A stretch of 64,000 bases of DNA from Aquarana catesbeiana (taxonomy: Eukaryota > Chordata > Amphibia > Anura > Ranidae). The notes under the pieces are model-generated. The model ran no database searches. It saw nothing but the letters and a program-made list of their open reading frames with translations, and was not told the DNA's origin. Location: assembly GCF_042186555.1 (NCBI RefSeq), contig NC_133332.1, positions 236,386,015 through 236,450,014 on the forward strand. The letters run 5' to 3'. This document shows, one piece after another, positions 18,710-29,109 of this stretch; positions within the stretch are counted from its first letter, which is position 1; each line of letters starts with the position of its first letter. The position numbers and the translations under genes were made by a program.

Positions 18710-21700
18710 CATCTCCCCTTTCAGCAGGAGGAGACCCCAGACGGGTTGACTCCGAAGTTAGTCCATAGTTCCAGTCCCCTAATGCCTGTACCCACACAGT
18801 ACCCTAAACAAATTGTCCCAAACATAGCATTACTTACCCAGCCAACCTCTGCCTCTCTCAGAGAACATGCTCGCCACTGGGGACAGGCCTGGACTGGCCC
18901 TTCTCCCTGGAGTCCTTTCAGCCGCTGGAGAGAAGACAGGGTGACTGGGCTCACTCCGTCATGCTGTTGGGGATCTGGGCAGACTGCCTGGGGTATACAA
19001 GTGGGGACTGAAGTCCCATCCACTTTTAGTAGCTGAAAATCCCCCAGTGCTTGCAAAGCATGGCTGACATCCTCCTGTCTCAGTGCCGCACCATTTTCTG
19101 GGGTTGTGTCAATGGAGACCGAAGTCCCATCCACTACCACAGGAACTCCCTCTTCTGTTAGTCCAGCAGCACTCTGCCCAGTTGCCAGCCTTTCTGCTGG
19201 GCTGCTGCGAGTGGAGACCGCAGTCCCATCTACCGATATCAGCTCAAGCTACAGTTGTGAGGTGCCGATTGCATTCTCTCCTTGGGTCCTGATCTGCTGC
19301 TCGGGAGTGACCACCACCTCCTCACCCTGGGCCTCCAGAACTTCCACAGGTGTGGGGCAGAGGTCTTGGACCCTCTGTCCGGCTGCCAGTGCTTTAGCTG
19401 GGTTGGTGTCATCATTCTGGGGCGCTGTCTGCTGCTGAACAGTGAGGCCGATCGCTCCAGCTTCCTAAAGCTGTAGAGACACTGTAGGTGCTAGGCAGAG
19501 GCCAGCGGCACTCTGCCCTGTTGCCAGTGATTCAGCTTGGAGTAGAAGCTTTACTACCTCAGCTTGTCAATTGAGAGAGGGGCCAACTGCCCCAGCTCCC
19601 TGTAACTCCACAGTTGTTGCCAGTGCTGGGCAGAGGTTGGTAGCACTCTGCCCTGTTGCCAGCACTTCTGCTGGGGACTCCACATCCTCCGCTCCGGCTA
19701 ACCGTTGGGGCAGGAGGCTGGCTTCCTCCACTCCTAAACTGTGTAGCTGCCATTGGGGAGGTGAGCCGGCTGCTTTCTTTTCCATTCTCTCATCTGGCTG
19801 CTGGGACAACATGTCTGTGGTACTTTCTCCCAGGTGCACGGATCTTTGCTGGGGAGAAAAAAACGCTTCCTCCACCCTGGCCAACTGTTGGGGAGGGACG
19901 ACAAACACCATGACTCACTTCTCCCCCTGTATCCTGATCTGCTGCTGGGAAGTGACCACCACCTTCTCACCCTGAGCCTCCGGAACTGCCACAGATGTAT
20001 GGCAGAGGCCTTGGACCCTCTGTCCGGTGGCCAGTGCTTCAGCTGGGGAAGTTCCTTGTAACTCCACAGATACTGCTGTTGGTGCTTCACAGAGCACAGT
20101 GAAGTTTGGCCCTAATACCAGCTCTTCTGCTGGGTGCTCACCAGGTTGTTCTTTCTCAGCAGAAAAGTCTATCAAATCCCCTGTCTCTGCAACTGGTGTC
20201 TGGGGATAGAGGTTCACCATCTGTCCGTGGAACCCAGAAGATGCTATCGCTGCTGGGCAGAGGTTAGCAGAGCTCTGCCTTGTTGTCAGCACTTCAGCCT
20301 TGGGGGTGGCAATCTCCAGATTTTCCACTGCCAATTCTCTGGCATGCTGCTGAACAGGCACATTCCTCCATCCAACCTCATCTTGTGCAGAAACAGTTTT
20401 GTCAAGGTCAGTCAGCACTTGCTGAATCCCCTATAAGACCTCCACGTCCATAGCTGCGGGGGCAGGTTGGCAAAGCACACTGTTACTCTGCCGCATTGCC
20501 GACTCTTCAGCCAGGATTTCAGAGTTGTCAACTGGAATTTCCTGATAGTCCCAGGCAAAGGGAGCCCCACCCTGCTGCTGAGTAGGGATGAGCTTCAAAT
20601 TCGAGTCGAACTCATGTTTGACTCGAACATTGGCTGTTCGCCAGTTCTCCGAACAGCGAACAATTTGGGGTGTTCGCGGCAAATTCGAAAGCCGCGGAAC
20701 ACCCTTTAAAAGTCTATGGGAGAAATCAAAAGTGCTAATTTTAAAGGCTTATATGCATGGTATTGTCATAAAAAGTGTTTGGGGACCTGGGTCCTGCCCT
20801 AGGGGACATGGATCAATGCAAAAAAAGTTTTAAAAATGGCCGTTTTTTCTGAAGCAGTGATTTTAATAATGCTTAAAGTGAAACAAAAAAGTGTAATATT
20901 CCTTTAAATTTCGTACCTGGGGGGTGTCTATGGTATGCCTGTAAAGGGGTGCATGTTTCCCGTGTTTAGAACAGTCTGACAGAAAAATGACATTTCAAAG
21001 GAAAAAAAGTCATTTAAAACTACTTGCAGCTATTAATGAATTGCCAGTCCGACAATACACATAAAATTTCATTGATAAAAACAGCATGGGAATTCCCCAC
21101 AGGAGAACCCTGAACCAAAATTTTTTAAAAAAATGACGTGGCGGTCCCCCTAAATTCCATACCAGGCCCTACAGGTCTGGTATGGATATTAAGGGGAACC
21201 CCGTGCCAAAATTAAAAAATAAATGGCATGGGTCCCCCCAAAAATCCATACCAGACCCATATCTGAGCACACAAACTTAAAAAAAAATTTTTTTACATTT
21301 TGGTAGCACGTTTGATTATTCATGTTCGTGTCCCATAGACTTTAACATTGTTCGCGTGTTCGAACAAATTTTTTGCCTGTTCACATGTTCTGGTACGAAC
21401 TGAACAGGGGGGTGTTTGGCTCAGCCCTACTGCTGAGCAGAGTCTAGCAGCTGTCTGTAGGCGATCTCCAGCTCCCATTCCTGAATTGCCAGAAACTCCA
21501 AATCTTCCTGTGCCCAGAGCACTTCCGAGACATTCAGTCTTTGCTCTCTGTGCTTCATTATTTCCTCCAAACGCCACTCCAGATCACTCCCAAAGTCAGG
21601 GTCCCCTGTCAGCTTCACATACAACAGTCCCAGGCCATCATAGTCAAAGCCTTCCGTTGGGCTGTCATCTGCTGTCCATGGGCACACTTGGGCTACATAC

Positions 21701-22109
21701 CACTTGGGGGCTCTGTAGCTCTCGTCCAACCTCATTTCTGCCCAGATCAGCCTGCTTAACTCAGCTGTCCACTCCTGGTTCGGTTGTTCCCCCAATAACA
21801 GCATTCATACTTCATACTGCGACCAGTACCTTACATGGATGGAGGGGAGAACTTTTCCCTGGTGTCACTGCTCGAGAGCTAGCGCTTTGTTCCAGAGTTG
21901 TAGGTGGACAGAATCATATCATCCCAGCAGGACCTGCACCGATACTGGTCCTCTGTGCTGTATCCGCATCTCTCGCAACCTCCTTTGGAATTCCTCTTCC
22001 ATGTCGACGTATTTGTACCTCTCCTCTCCTGCTATCTGGATCTTGGATCCAGGTGATGGTTTGGATGTGTTCATGGCAAGGAAGCACAATCCCACTACTG
22101 CCAGCCAAT
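18710..22109 (-). pseudogene. Degraded internal coding region of family A copy 2
   Basis: Minus-strand fragments in changing frames correspond to the open frame at 5869-7017: SVLCQPAPAAMDVEVL, LTDLDKTVSAQDEVGWRNV, TTRQSSANLCPAAIA, ATGQRVQGLCHT, ATGQSATNLCPALAT, and near the polypurine tract GYCVGTGIRGLELWTNFGV. In-frame stops (for example after MDVEVL) show it is dead. Upstream of the nested hAT MITE, 21427-21804 encodes an acidic helical segment (DYDGLGLLYVKLTGDPDF...). 21919-22080 holds a probable N-terminus, MNTSKPSPGSKIQIAGEERY. These give a view of the 5' half missing from copy 1. No enzyme domains. Confidence 0.75.
20583..21429. mobile_element. Non-autonomous hAT element, 847 bp
   Basis: Ends TAGGGATGAGC and GCTCAGCCCTA, flanked by an 8-bp target duplication CTGCTGAG (20575-20582 and 21430-21437). 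The interior (GTGCTAATTTTAAAGGCTTA, GGACCTGGGTCCTGCCC, ATTAATGAATTG) matches the left ends of the large hAT copies at 35034 and 48737, so it is a deletion derivative of that family. Confidence 0.93.
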
Positions 22110-22758
22110 TGTGATGGACCCCGTACTCAAGATGTCTGCCGTAAATGCTTCCTCTGTCCGGTACCACACAATATAAGACCCCTTAGCTTTCCCATTCACT
22201 AGTCGTAGCTCAGTGTAGGGTAAAACATCAGACCACACCAGTCTTGGAGAACATGAGGAATAGCCTTTTATTTGAGATTTCACACAAATATATACAGCAG
22301 GATGACAAACTAACCAGAAACCTAATTAACATGAGCTAATTATCTAATCCTTTAGACAACCTAAGTGACTAAAAGACATGACCTTTAGGACAGACTTGTC
22401 GTCTTTTTGCTCAGAAGACACAATCAACATTATCAACACAGAACTCCTTCATACAATAGCAAGGTTAATTAGCACAAACAACAATGGGTGAAATACTCTT
22501 AGAAGTAGACAACAGGAGACCCAGGGCTTTCCAGATCTCATTAATCAGCATTCCTTTCCCATACATCTGCTATATGAGTCCCAAGCATGCAGAGACCATC
22601 ATGGCCTCCTTAATAATGTCCTTTTGAATTACATAACAGAATATCTTCCTAAATGCTTGTAGCTTCCTCAAATGCCAGGGCCCATAGTCGGTAGGCAGGA
22701 GGCTAGCATTCAGTCGCCTCCAAAATCCTCTGTCCCGGCTAGGTCTGTCACTGTCACA
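22110..22758 (-). repeat. 5' LTR of family A copy 2
   Basis: 649 bp, with an extra CTGTCA at its right terminus relative to the other LTR. The minus-strand sequence immediately inside (about 22090-22109, TTGGCTGGCAGTAGTGGGAT) resembles a primer binding site for a tRNA-Leu 3' end, with one inserted base. Confidence 0.85.
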
Positions 22759-22899
22759 GGTTTCATCAAGTAACAGTGCTGATGCACGGATGGGTCCATT
22801 ATTCGAAGAAAGGTAAGAATTTGCCCCTTTTGCCACAGCCTATACTACCTAACTAACTACACACCCAGTGTCCGTGACATGTCACAGTCCATCAATTTC

Positions 22900-24756
22900 A
22901 CTCGGGGTGGACAACATTTCCCAGCAGTTTCCCTTCTTCTTTCGGAGACAACTCCAGGGACAAGGAGGCCCAGCTGTATTTCAAATAACAAGCAGCCAGG
23001 CCATGATGCAAGGGAACGCACTTAAGGACATAGGTCCCTTTGCAATGACATCCTCATTCTGTCCATTTGACAGCCGGGGACTAAGAAGATTTTCCTCATC
23101 ATTTGAGGAACAACAACCTTCAAAAGATCACAGGTCACTTTTCAGGGTGGGGCACCCCAACAACTTCAATACTAGCCAATGTGGCTCAGGTGGGCACTCC
23201 TTGTATCTGCCAGTAGCATTCAATCCAGCACAATCCTGGCAGTACAGCCCTCTGAAATGTTCTCCGCTAGCAACAACTTGTATGTGAGTGTGAAGTGGCT
23301 CTCAGCATAGTGTCCTTGACATTACACCAGACACATTTGTAATCCACAGGGAAAAATAAACGTGCATCTTTATGGCATTTACCAGTAATACCCGGGATCG
23401 GGCAAGATCGAAGACTCTCCCTTTGCATTCACCATAGTGACAAAGCGTTTGATGTCCTTCTGGTATGGCCCTCGGATAACTACACTGTCCAGATTATTCT
23501 TACGGCCGTAGCCCCCGGTGTGTAGCACAAAGGTCTATCTTTTGGCCACCTTGGGCGACAACTTCAGAAAGTCTATTTGGAGAGGGATCTGGAAGAAACT
23601 GCGTACAGCTTCATCCACCCACTGGGTTTCTTTCTCCAAGATTTCCTCTTCCAGGTGAGCGGGTATTTAGGGGTATAGGTACCCGTATTCTTCTGCCACT
23701 TTCTTTATTATGATCCGCTGTACCTTGGACAGTTGAGGCAGGATCTTAGGGTCTCCATACCTGGGTAGGACCCGAGTGTCTGGGGCACGCTGAACTGAGC
23801 ACCCTGCAACAACATCTGGCTTATAATCAGGCATGGTTACAGGCATTGGCTTGGTAGGGTGAACCTTAGGGACCCATCAAGCCCAACGATCCTCCTCAAA
23901 GGACCTAGTAATTCTTATCAGAGGAGCCACACTGGCAGATAGCTTAATTTGCACAATAGCGGCAGTAATAGAGGGAACTTCATCCCCCTGAACATCACTC
24001 ATCCGCTCCTCCTCACTGTCACTCCACTTCCCAGTACAGGATAAAGTATCCGAAAATAGTTCAGATAGACCATCAGACGTAATGTCTGAATCTGTAATGG
24101 TAGAACACTCTTCGACCAGAATATAGTTGTGCTTGCCTTAACTGGCACAATTGTGTTATCCCCCTAATGGCCAGACATCACCTCCCCTACAGGCACACTG
24201 CTTTCACTAGAGAAGCAAAATGATACCCCAGCTCCACTGCCAGTATGATGTTCTATGAACTGTGATCCGGTGCTCTAGCCAGGATGTTCAGGCCCCAAAA
24301 TGCAATACTTGAATCAGAAATCAGTTCCAAAGCCTCATAGCCCCCAGCCGAATACAGGGCAGGCTTACCCTTTGGTGTATACCACACTCCGGTGTCCGTC
24401 ATGACAGGTTTAGCATCGCTTGGACCGAAACAAACACCCGGAGCGTACTTCTTTCTCTCCAACCCACAACCAGGCACACCTGGCAGCACATCCTTATCCT
24501 CCTCTGCAGAGCGGGAACTCCTCCCCCTGCCAACGAATTGGTGTAGATACTTTATGGGAACTGTAACGCCCGCCTTCTTCATGCTGTGGAGCGGCAAAAC
24601 TGTAATGGAGTCTATTTTGGAGTCTATTTTAACCTTCACAGCGCTGGCGGGAAGTGAGACAGGCTGATCCTCTCCCATGAGCAATGAGACTTGTTGGTTA
24701 TTCCCCATGTTGTTAGTATGCACGACAAAACAGTCTATGAGAAGTACTAATGTCAC
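22900..24756 (-). pseudogene. Unrecognised degenerate coding region
   Basis: Read on minus from 24756: a 167-residue frame with MGNNQQVSLLMGEDQPVSL, then GRGRSSRSAEEDKD. After frameshifts and stops come EECSTITDSDITSDGLSELF, then VQRIIIKKVAEEYGYLYP, then LHTGGYGRKNNLDSVVIRG. A Cys-rich part (CVWCNVKD, GLYCQDCAG) follows toward 23100. The order of acidic, helical and Cys-pair segments suggests one decayed protein of about 550 residues. I do not recognise the family; a Gag-like or transposon accessory protein is possible because an LTR-end-like block lies upstream at 26062-26122. Confidence 0.5.
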
Positions 24757-26122
24757 TTACTACCTTCCCATGGAGCCAGACAAAATCCCAATGAAGCTGT
24801 AGCCGGTTGCTAGGGACAACTGCTGCAAGGATAATGCCTTTGCCCCATGTTGGGTGTAAATGGAGCAAGGTCCCAGGCCTCCTCTAGTCTAATGAGAACC
24901 TTCAAAGCCAAGAACTGCTGACATTTTTCCATATAGAGTGGGTTGTGAGGCAATGTGGGTGTAATTCAAGATAGATTAATGGGTGCCAGACACTTCTTAA
25001 ATGCAAAGAGATTTTTTTTCTCTTAAACAGAACTTGGGGATGGAGGCTAGGGCCAGGACACCCTTAAGCAGTTGCAATATCAATTGTCAGACTCTGAGAC
25101 TTCTACAGGAGGACAGCCATGCAAGGAAAGGCATCCAGCAAGATACCACATAGGCATATGTAGGAATGCTGTCTCCTTATAGCAGTTTCTAACACAAAGT
25201 GTAACAGTTCCTTCACTTCCACTACAATCACTTCTTGTAGTTCTTCAATCCACTAAGCTCCCAGTCTCTCTCACTAGACTAGATGATTCACTGCCACTGA
25301 ATCCCTTGAGCTCCTCCAATCTTCACTGTAGTATCTTCCTCAAGCGTCACCCCCGCTTCTCCGCTGGGTCCCTAGCTTGGCACTCCAGATACTTCTCAAG
25401 TTTCACCCCACTGGCCTGCACAGTCCCTGGCTTGACACACAAGGCTGCTCTGCAAGAGTCACCTCTGCTGGCTGGGTCCCTGGCTTGATACCTGCTGAAG
25501 TTTCCTGATTCTTCACCATCCCCAGTTGGTGAGAATTCTGCTCCATTACTTGCTTCAGCTACTCACTGTGGTCCCTGGTAATAAGATGGTTGGTCCTTTA
25601 GTGGCGACAGCTTCCCTTCTACCTCCCACCATGACAGGTTCTCCGGCCGGCAGAACCTTCAATTCTGGTTGGACTGCAAGCCGCAATCCCAACCCTGCAC
25701 TGCTCTCTTGCTTCTGGATAGGCCCTCAGACAGACTAGCAGCCAGATGTGCCCAGGATAGGCCCAAACTCTGGCCTAGCAGCCCAGGCAATACAGCACAT
25801 GTCCACCCAGACAGCTGTCCAAGTGGCACAGAACACTGATCACCTGACTCCTTCCAAATATATAGGTTCTCCCAGCAGGCCAAGGGATCCAAGAAAACCC
25901 CTGCCCATTGGCTGAGATACCACATATACTCCTAATCTGTCCTTGCTTTGCCCTTCACATATCTAATACCACCAGGTACCTGGCCACCTAGCGGCAGAAG
26001 AGAGGAGTGCAGCAATTCCAGACTTAGGGTGAACTCAATTGATCCCTAACAATGAGCCAAGGTAATTACACCTGGCAGGTACATTTAGGATCAACCCTGC
26101 CTAAACACCAAAGTGCAACACC
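24757..26122 (-). other. Noncoding, possible LTR or leader of the degenerate element
   Basis: No gene seen. C/T-rich imperfect repeats of a TGGGTCCCTGGCTTG theme occur around 25360-25490. The right edge (26062-26122) starts TGTTGCACTTTGGTG on minus, a plausible LTR start, and shares ~60 bp with 13531-13591. I cannot define the second LTR. Confidence 0.35.
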
Positions 26123-26185
26123 AACAATAAGGCACCATTCCTTCCACTGACCCCACTGATGGGGCAATATTCTTTACACCCACAA

Positions 26186-26296
26186 GTCTGAAGGAGAGTA
26201 AACTGGTCCTTTGTTTAGAAAGTATAGGCACCTTTGCTATAGAGCAGGAATCCTCAAACTTTCTAAACAAAGGACCAGTTTACCATTCTTCAGACT
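26186..26296. repeat. Inverted repeat with ~38-bp arms
   Basis: AGTCTGAAGG...CTGGTCCTTTGTTTAGAAAG (26186-26223) pairs with CTTTCTAAACAAAGGACCAG...TTCAGACT (26259-26296). The sequence outside the left arm (26128-26165) resembles the complement of the 32-bp repeat that lies outside the right arm, so the whole forms a larger imperfect palindrome. Confidence 0.8.
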
Positions 26297-26382
26297 TTAG
26301 GGGGGCCGGACTGGGGCCAGTGGGAAAAGATATTATCCTATCCTCAGTAGGAGTAAACAATGCATCTTTGATATTAGGAGGA

Positions 26383-26503
26383 GGAATAGCGCCCCGTTAT
26401 TGGTGTCAGTAGAGGGAATAGTGTCCGATTGTTGGTGTCAGTGGGAGGAATAGTGTCCCATCATTGGTGTCAGAGGGAGGAATAGTGCCCCACCCATCAT
26501 TGG
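26383..26503 (+). repeat. 32-bp tandem repeat, left part
   Basis: About four units of GTGTCCCATCATTGGTGTCA plus GNGGGAGGAATA, ending at CATCATTGG where the LINE begins. Confidence 0.85.
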
Positions 26504-26614
26504 AGCACAGGTGTGTCAGGAGGAAGCTGTCTGGAGCTGCTCCAGGTGATCTGTGTGAGAGGGGACTGGTGAGGAAATCTCTCCCAGCTCTCCTGGCTCC
26601 TTTCTGGGGAAGCC

Positions 26615-29104
26615 ATGGAGGCCAGCAGGGCCTCTCCTGCTGGAGGCTCCCAGCCATCTCCTGGGCCATCAGGTGACATGCCTGCCCCTGTGCAAACCAT
26701 GGCTTGTGATCTCTCTGCCCCTGGTGAGAATGAAGGCTCAGAGGCAATTCAGGAGCGAGTGGTGGCCAGGATTAAGGTCCTGAATAGGGAGAGAGACAAG
26801 CTCTATAAACTGAGAGCGGAGGTGAAGCGCTTGAGAAGACAGCGTGAGGGCTTGCATAGCCAGAGACGTGGGTCCATGGATCCGGAGATCCAACTGGCCA
26901 AGGTCTGGGTTGAACACCAGGAAACCATTGTGGCCATGATGGAAGGCAGAGATGGGCCCTTTAAGGAAAAATTCTGCAATGACCGAAGGTTTGCCAGGAT
27001 GACAAAAATGGAGGTGGAGGAGGAGACAACCAGTTCAGACCCCCTGCCCCCTCAGGGAGAGGTAAGCAGCCCCATGCCTTCCCAGGACTCAGGAGGCATG
27101 CTCAGGGTAATCCAGGCAATGGAGTCTCCTATGCGGGGTGATCAGTTGGTGTTTCATGAGGAGGACATTGCTGATAATGTGCCTGACAAGGTAAAGCCTG
27201 TCAAGCCTCATGTGGTGCATAAAACTGTTTTTGTGAACACTGTGACTGATACTGACAATGTGCCCAGTGACAATCAGGCTGCTAGTCCCATGTGTGGCAA
27301 TGCTGTACCTGCTGATGCTGCAGTGCAGCAAAAAATGCATTTAAAAAATGACATTCCTACAGAGGAACTACAAGATTCAGCAGAGCCAATTAACCCCCCT
27401 TTAGCTGAGTCTAAAGTTGTTTGCCCCACAGCTGCTGAGGACTCTACAGCACAGCTTCAGGAGACAGCTGGTATTACATCAGAAACTGTGACTATTCCTG
27501 ATGGGAATGTGAATGTTTGTGTGACTAATAAGAATCTTCCCAGCACAAGTGTGATGGACAGTCCTACCAACTCCATTCCAGCAGATAATAATAATAATAG
27601 GAATTTACAGACTAATGTTACATCAGTGTGGGGCCTTGGCCCTGATAAGCCTACATTTGCCCAGGTGGTACGCTCTGCTCCTGGTAGCTCCGCCCCCAAG
27701 AGGGTTTTCCCCCTGCGACCTACCACCTTGAGCACCCCAGGATCTGGTCTTGGGTCTCTGGTTTCTGCTTGGGGTCCGAGACGAAATGTAGTGATTCTTA
27801 AATGGGAAGGTGGTGCAATCCCTCCAGCACGGCGTGTGGTGGTGGACATGATTTTGGAGATGGGTTTTGGGGCAAACGATCTGTATGCCCTAATACCTGT
27901 TGCTGGGAGCCGGGAATATACTATTAGTTTCACCAGGTCAGAGGGTCTTGACCTGTTCTGGGAGCGATATGAGGCTCGGTGCAGGTCAAGACCCGAATGG
28001 GAAGGTCTGGCCCCAGTGGCGGTTTCACAAAGGTCTACAGTGAAAAAAATCACAATTATTCTCACTAATGAGAGTGTTCCTGCTCGAGATTTAGAGGTCT
28101 GGTTAAAGAATTATGGTGAGGTATTGACTAAGCCCAGCAAAATCCTTGATGAGCGTAACATCTGGACTGGGGGTTGGTCGGTTACAGTCAGGTTGGCCAG
28201 GGATGGGAATGTTGTCCGTCACCTGCCCTCCTCAGCTTTTATAGGGAGGGATAGGATGACTATTTTCTACCCTGGTCAGAAGCTGTGTCACCGCTGTGGA
28301 GAAAAGGGGCATTTGAGTTCCTTCTGTTCAGCCTTGATATGTTCAGTGTGTCGGGGTCAGGGTCATATGGCCAAGGACTGCACCGAGATGATCAGGTGCA
28401 ACCTGTGCCTGCGCCTTGGCCACCCCTACAGCAGATGTCCTGAAGCCTGGCACAATATGGAGAAGGAGGTAATTGATGACATGTCAAGGCTGGACAGGAT
28501 GGAGGGTGAGGCCCCTGGTGTACCATCCTCCTCTGCGGTGACTGACTCCCCTGGTCCTGCTCAGGATCCCTCTCCAGTTCCTGTGGCCACCCCTCCTGTA
28601 TCTGTAAGTATTCCTTCTGTATCTGTATCTGTCTCCCCCCAGCCTACTGTACCCTCTCCTCATGTGTCAGAACCTTCCAAGTCTGTGCCCCCCGAGTCAG
28701 TTCCCCGCCAGGAGTCTACCCCTCCTAAGTCTGACTCAAAGGGAGCACCCCCCCCACCAGGAGTGGTAACATGTACTAAAAAGGTTGCTTCTTCCTCTGT
28801 AAAGAAGTCTTGTGGAAAGACTTCACAGAAAAAAGTAACAGATGAGGGCATCTCTGAAGCTGACCTGCAGTACCTGGAGGAGAGAAGAAAGGTTGGGAAG
28901 CGGAAGAAGCAGGTGGTGAGGGCGGAACAGGCTCCAGTGCCTGTCTCCAACCGTTATAGGTCCTCTAATTGGGATATCTCTTCATCTGGAGCTTCTTCGG
29001 AGCGAAGTTCTGATTCCGAAATGGAGTTTGAGGCGGCCTCAAGAAAGAGAGAGGCATCTGGTGATGAGCAGCAGAGGGGAGCTAAGAAGCAATCCACCCA
29101 ATAA
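26615..29104 (+). CDS. LINE ORF1 protein, 829 residues, triple CCHC zinc knuckle
   Basis: RNA-binding chaperone-type protein of the LINE ribonucleoprotein. Residues ~45-90 are charged and likely coiled-coil (RIKVLNRERDKLYKLRAEVK). Residues 90-370 are low-complexity and acidic. Residues ~385-555 form a folded region typical of Tx1-type ORF1 proteins, containing NVVILKWEGG and ARDLEVWLKNYGEVL. Three C-x2-C-x4-H-x4-C knuckles follow at 558-571, 576-589 and 595-608. The C-terminus is Pro/Ser/Val rich, then Lys/Arg rich. The ATG at 26615 has a favourable context (AAGCCATGG) and is the first of the frame. It is longer than mammalian L1 ORF1 because of the low-complexity segments. No internal stops. 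ORF2 starts 5 bases after its TAA, suggesting termination-reinitiation. Confidence 0.9.
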   Translation: MEASRASPAGGSQPSPGPSGDMPAPVQTMACDLSAPGENEGSEAIQERVVARIKVLNRERDKLYKLRAEVKRLRRQREGLHSQRRGSMDPEIQLAKVWVEHQETIVAMMEGRDGPFKEKFCNDRRFARMTKMEVEEETTSSDPLPPQGEVSSPMPSQDSGGMLRVIQAMESPMRGDQLVFHEEDIADNVPDKVKPVKPHVVHKTVFVNTVTDTDNVPSDNQAASPMCGNAVPADAAVQQKMHLKNDIPTEELQDSAEPINPPLAESKVVCPTAAEDSTAQLQETAGITSETVTIPDGNVNVCVTNKNLPSTSVMDSPTNSIPADNNNNRNLQTNVTSVWGLGPDKPTFAQVVRSAPGSSAPKRVFPLRPTTLSTPGSGLGSLVSAWGPRRNVVILKWEGGAIPPARRVVVDMILEMGFGANDLYALIPVAGSREYTISFTRSEGLDLFWERYEARCRSRPEWEGLAPVAVSQRSTVKKITIILTNESVPARDLEVWLKNYGEVLTKPSKILDERNIWTGGWSVTVRLARDGNVVRHLPSSAFIGRDRMTIFYPGQKLCHRCGEKGHLSSFCSALICSVCRGQGHMAKDCTEMIRCNLCLRLGHPYSRCPEAWHNMEKEVIDDMSRLDRMEGEAPGVPSSSAVTDSPGPAQDPSPVPVATPPVSVSIPSVSVSVSPQPTVPSPHVSEPSKSVPPESVPRQESTPPKSDSKGAPPPPGVVTCTKKVASSSVKKSCGKTSQKKVTDEGISEADLQYLEERRKVGKRKKQVVRAEQAPVPVSNRYRSSNWDISSSGASSERSSDSEMEFEAASRKREASGDEQQRGAKKQSTQ

Positions 29105-29109
29105 CCCAA

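Larger units (their letters stand above)
14171..22758 (-). mobile_element. LTR retroelement family A, copy 2, with three nested insertions
   Basis: The outer ends TGTGACAGACC and CTGTCACA are flanked by a 5-bp target duplication GGTTT (14166-14170 and 22759-22763). The coding strand is minus, so the right LTR (22110-22758) is the 5' LTR and the left one the 3' LTR. A polypurine tract (AAAGGGGAGATG on minus) abuts the 3' LTR at 18710. The interior is a degraded gag-position gene with LCP modules. Nested elements are a Harbinger MITE (14565-14768), LTR element B (14938-18632) and a hAT MITE (20583-21429). No reverse transcriptase or integrase is visible. Confidence 0.88.

Noticed and set aside
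21348..22202. 284-residue plus-strand ORF
   Set aside because: Antisense to the family A internal coding region and its LTR, and crosses the end of a nested hAT MITE. No recognisable domain.
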